From the NCBI GenBank assembly GCA_029961685.1, contig JARWKL010000010.1, forward strand, positions 7,957,931 through 8,021,930: 64,000 bases of DNA, read 5' to 3'. This document shows positions 63,528 through 64,000 of this stretch, piece after piece. Origin of the DNA: Aristolochia californica (Eukaryota > Streptophyta > Magnoliopsida > Piperales > Aristolochiaceae). Each line of letters opens with the position of its first letter. Within the stretch, counting starts at the first letter, position 1. The notes under the pieces are model-generated. The model had not been told where the DNA came from, searched no databases, and was given only the letters and a program-made list of their open reading frames with translations. Made by a program: the position numbers and the translations under genes.

Positions 63528-64000
63528 TATTGCTTTCAGTTTAATTTTTCAGTAATTATGTAATGAGCAAGGACGTAGGGGCAGAATTGGTATTTTAAGC
63601 TCTAAAATACTTATGATGTCAAAACCCTATTTAAAGGGTAAGGAAATCGAAAATAGACAAGTCTGGAATTAGGTTAAATTAGAGTAGGAAGGTCTCTTTG
63701 ACAAACTCCATGATTGGAAGGTATCTTTGATGAGTTCCAAGGTATGTTCTTGATTTGATCTTATTTCTTCTCTCTTTGAATTCTGTTTGCATTATGAATT
63801 GTTGAAGAGGAAGACATAGAGGTTTTAATTATACAATTCCGTGTTCAAAAGAGGGGCTTTGGCTTCTTCATAGTTACAGCAGTAAGAGGGAAGGAATTTC
63901 CCTAATCCCAATCAAAAGAGTTAGGGTTTGATCCCCCTACTCGAGTAGCACCTCCAAGGAGGCAACTTTAGCCTATACCGAATAAGGGAGGATTGGAGAA
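63528..64000 (+). repeat. Unidentified LTR-like sequence, 5' part
   Basis: Begins about TGCTTTCAGTTTAATTTTTC (63531) and interrupts Gyp-G2 RT. It shares layout and phrases with the NA-LTR repeat: 'ggaattaggttaaattag' versus 'aaaattaggttaaatttag', CCCTATTTAAAGGGTAAGG versus CCCTATTTAAGGGGTAAGA, 'gagttccaaggtatgttc' and a Leu-rich 'cttgatttgatcttatttc'. Its end is outside the window, so whether it belongs to an autonomous element cannot be told. Confidence 0.5.

Overview
The window looks like nuclear DNA of a flowering plant, probably a dicot, from a transposon-rich intergenic or heterochromatic region. The reasons are the dense nesting of Ty1/copia and chromodomain-type Ty3/gypsy LTR retrotransposons, primer sites matching plant initiator-Met tRNA (TGGTATCAGAGC type), TRIM elements, TATA boxes inside LTRs, AT-rich spacers and plant-style TC/GAA microsatellites. 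I see no host gene, rRNA or CRISPR array, and no complete tRNA. The species cannot be named from the sequence. Labels such as Cop-A or Gyp-H are local names. Layout, left to right: 1-5851 is the 3' end of copia Cop-X (+). Its LTR is split by gypsy Gyp-1 (-, 556-5696, TSD CCCTC). 5852-6665 is unassigned. From 6666 begins the 3' LTR and RNase H of copia Cop-C (-), which is interrupted by a G-rich-ended DNA element, TIR-1 (7559-9228), and then by copia Cop-A (+, 9607-29675). Cop-A holds copia Cop-B (+, 10641-21069), a non-autonomous LTR element NA-LTR (21426-23340), a 1.27-kb solo LTR (24280-25549) and a gypsy-LTR/TRIM chimera (26717-27420). Cop-B itself holds TRIM-1 (10909-11245) and Gyp-2 (15155-20288). 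After Cop-A, Cop-C resumes and is interrupted by two inverted partial copies of another copia (30134-31243 + and 31492-32837 -). 32838-55150 is a tandem copia Cop-F/Cop-F2 (+) sharing one LTR. That shared LTR contains Gyp-G (-, 37852-47853), which contains the very young Gyp-H (-, 42902-46781). Cop-F2 contains a 5'-truncated Gyp-I (+). 55151-56026 is LTR-J (-). It is interrupted by Gyp-G2 (+), whose primer site is in turn interrupted by Gyp-K (+, 56937-61789). At about 63528 Gyp-G2 is cut by yet another LTR that runs off the window. How the parts work: gag makes the particle, protease cuts the polyprotein, reverse transcriptase/RNase H makes cDNA and integrase inserts it. The gypsy integrases end in a chromodomain-like tail that in known chromoviruses directs insertion to marked chromatin. 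Nearly all coding regions are broken by stops and frameshifts. The exception is the single 1069-codon frame of Gyp-H, which has lost most of RT and RNase H but is otherwise open; its two LTRs differ at only one base in 375. The most interesting points are Gyp-H; the coding use of both LTR edges in several gypsy families (a VTRSMARE-type peptide read through the primer site); NA-LTR with a 313-codon Arg-rich frame; recurrent Asp-to-Tyr change at the RT active site in four elements; the TRIM pieces with a tRNA B-box-like sequence; and the inverted copia arms.
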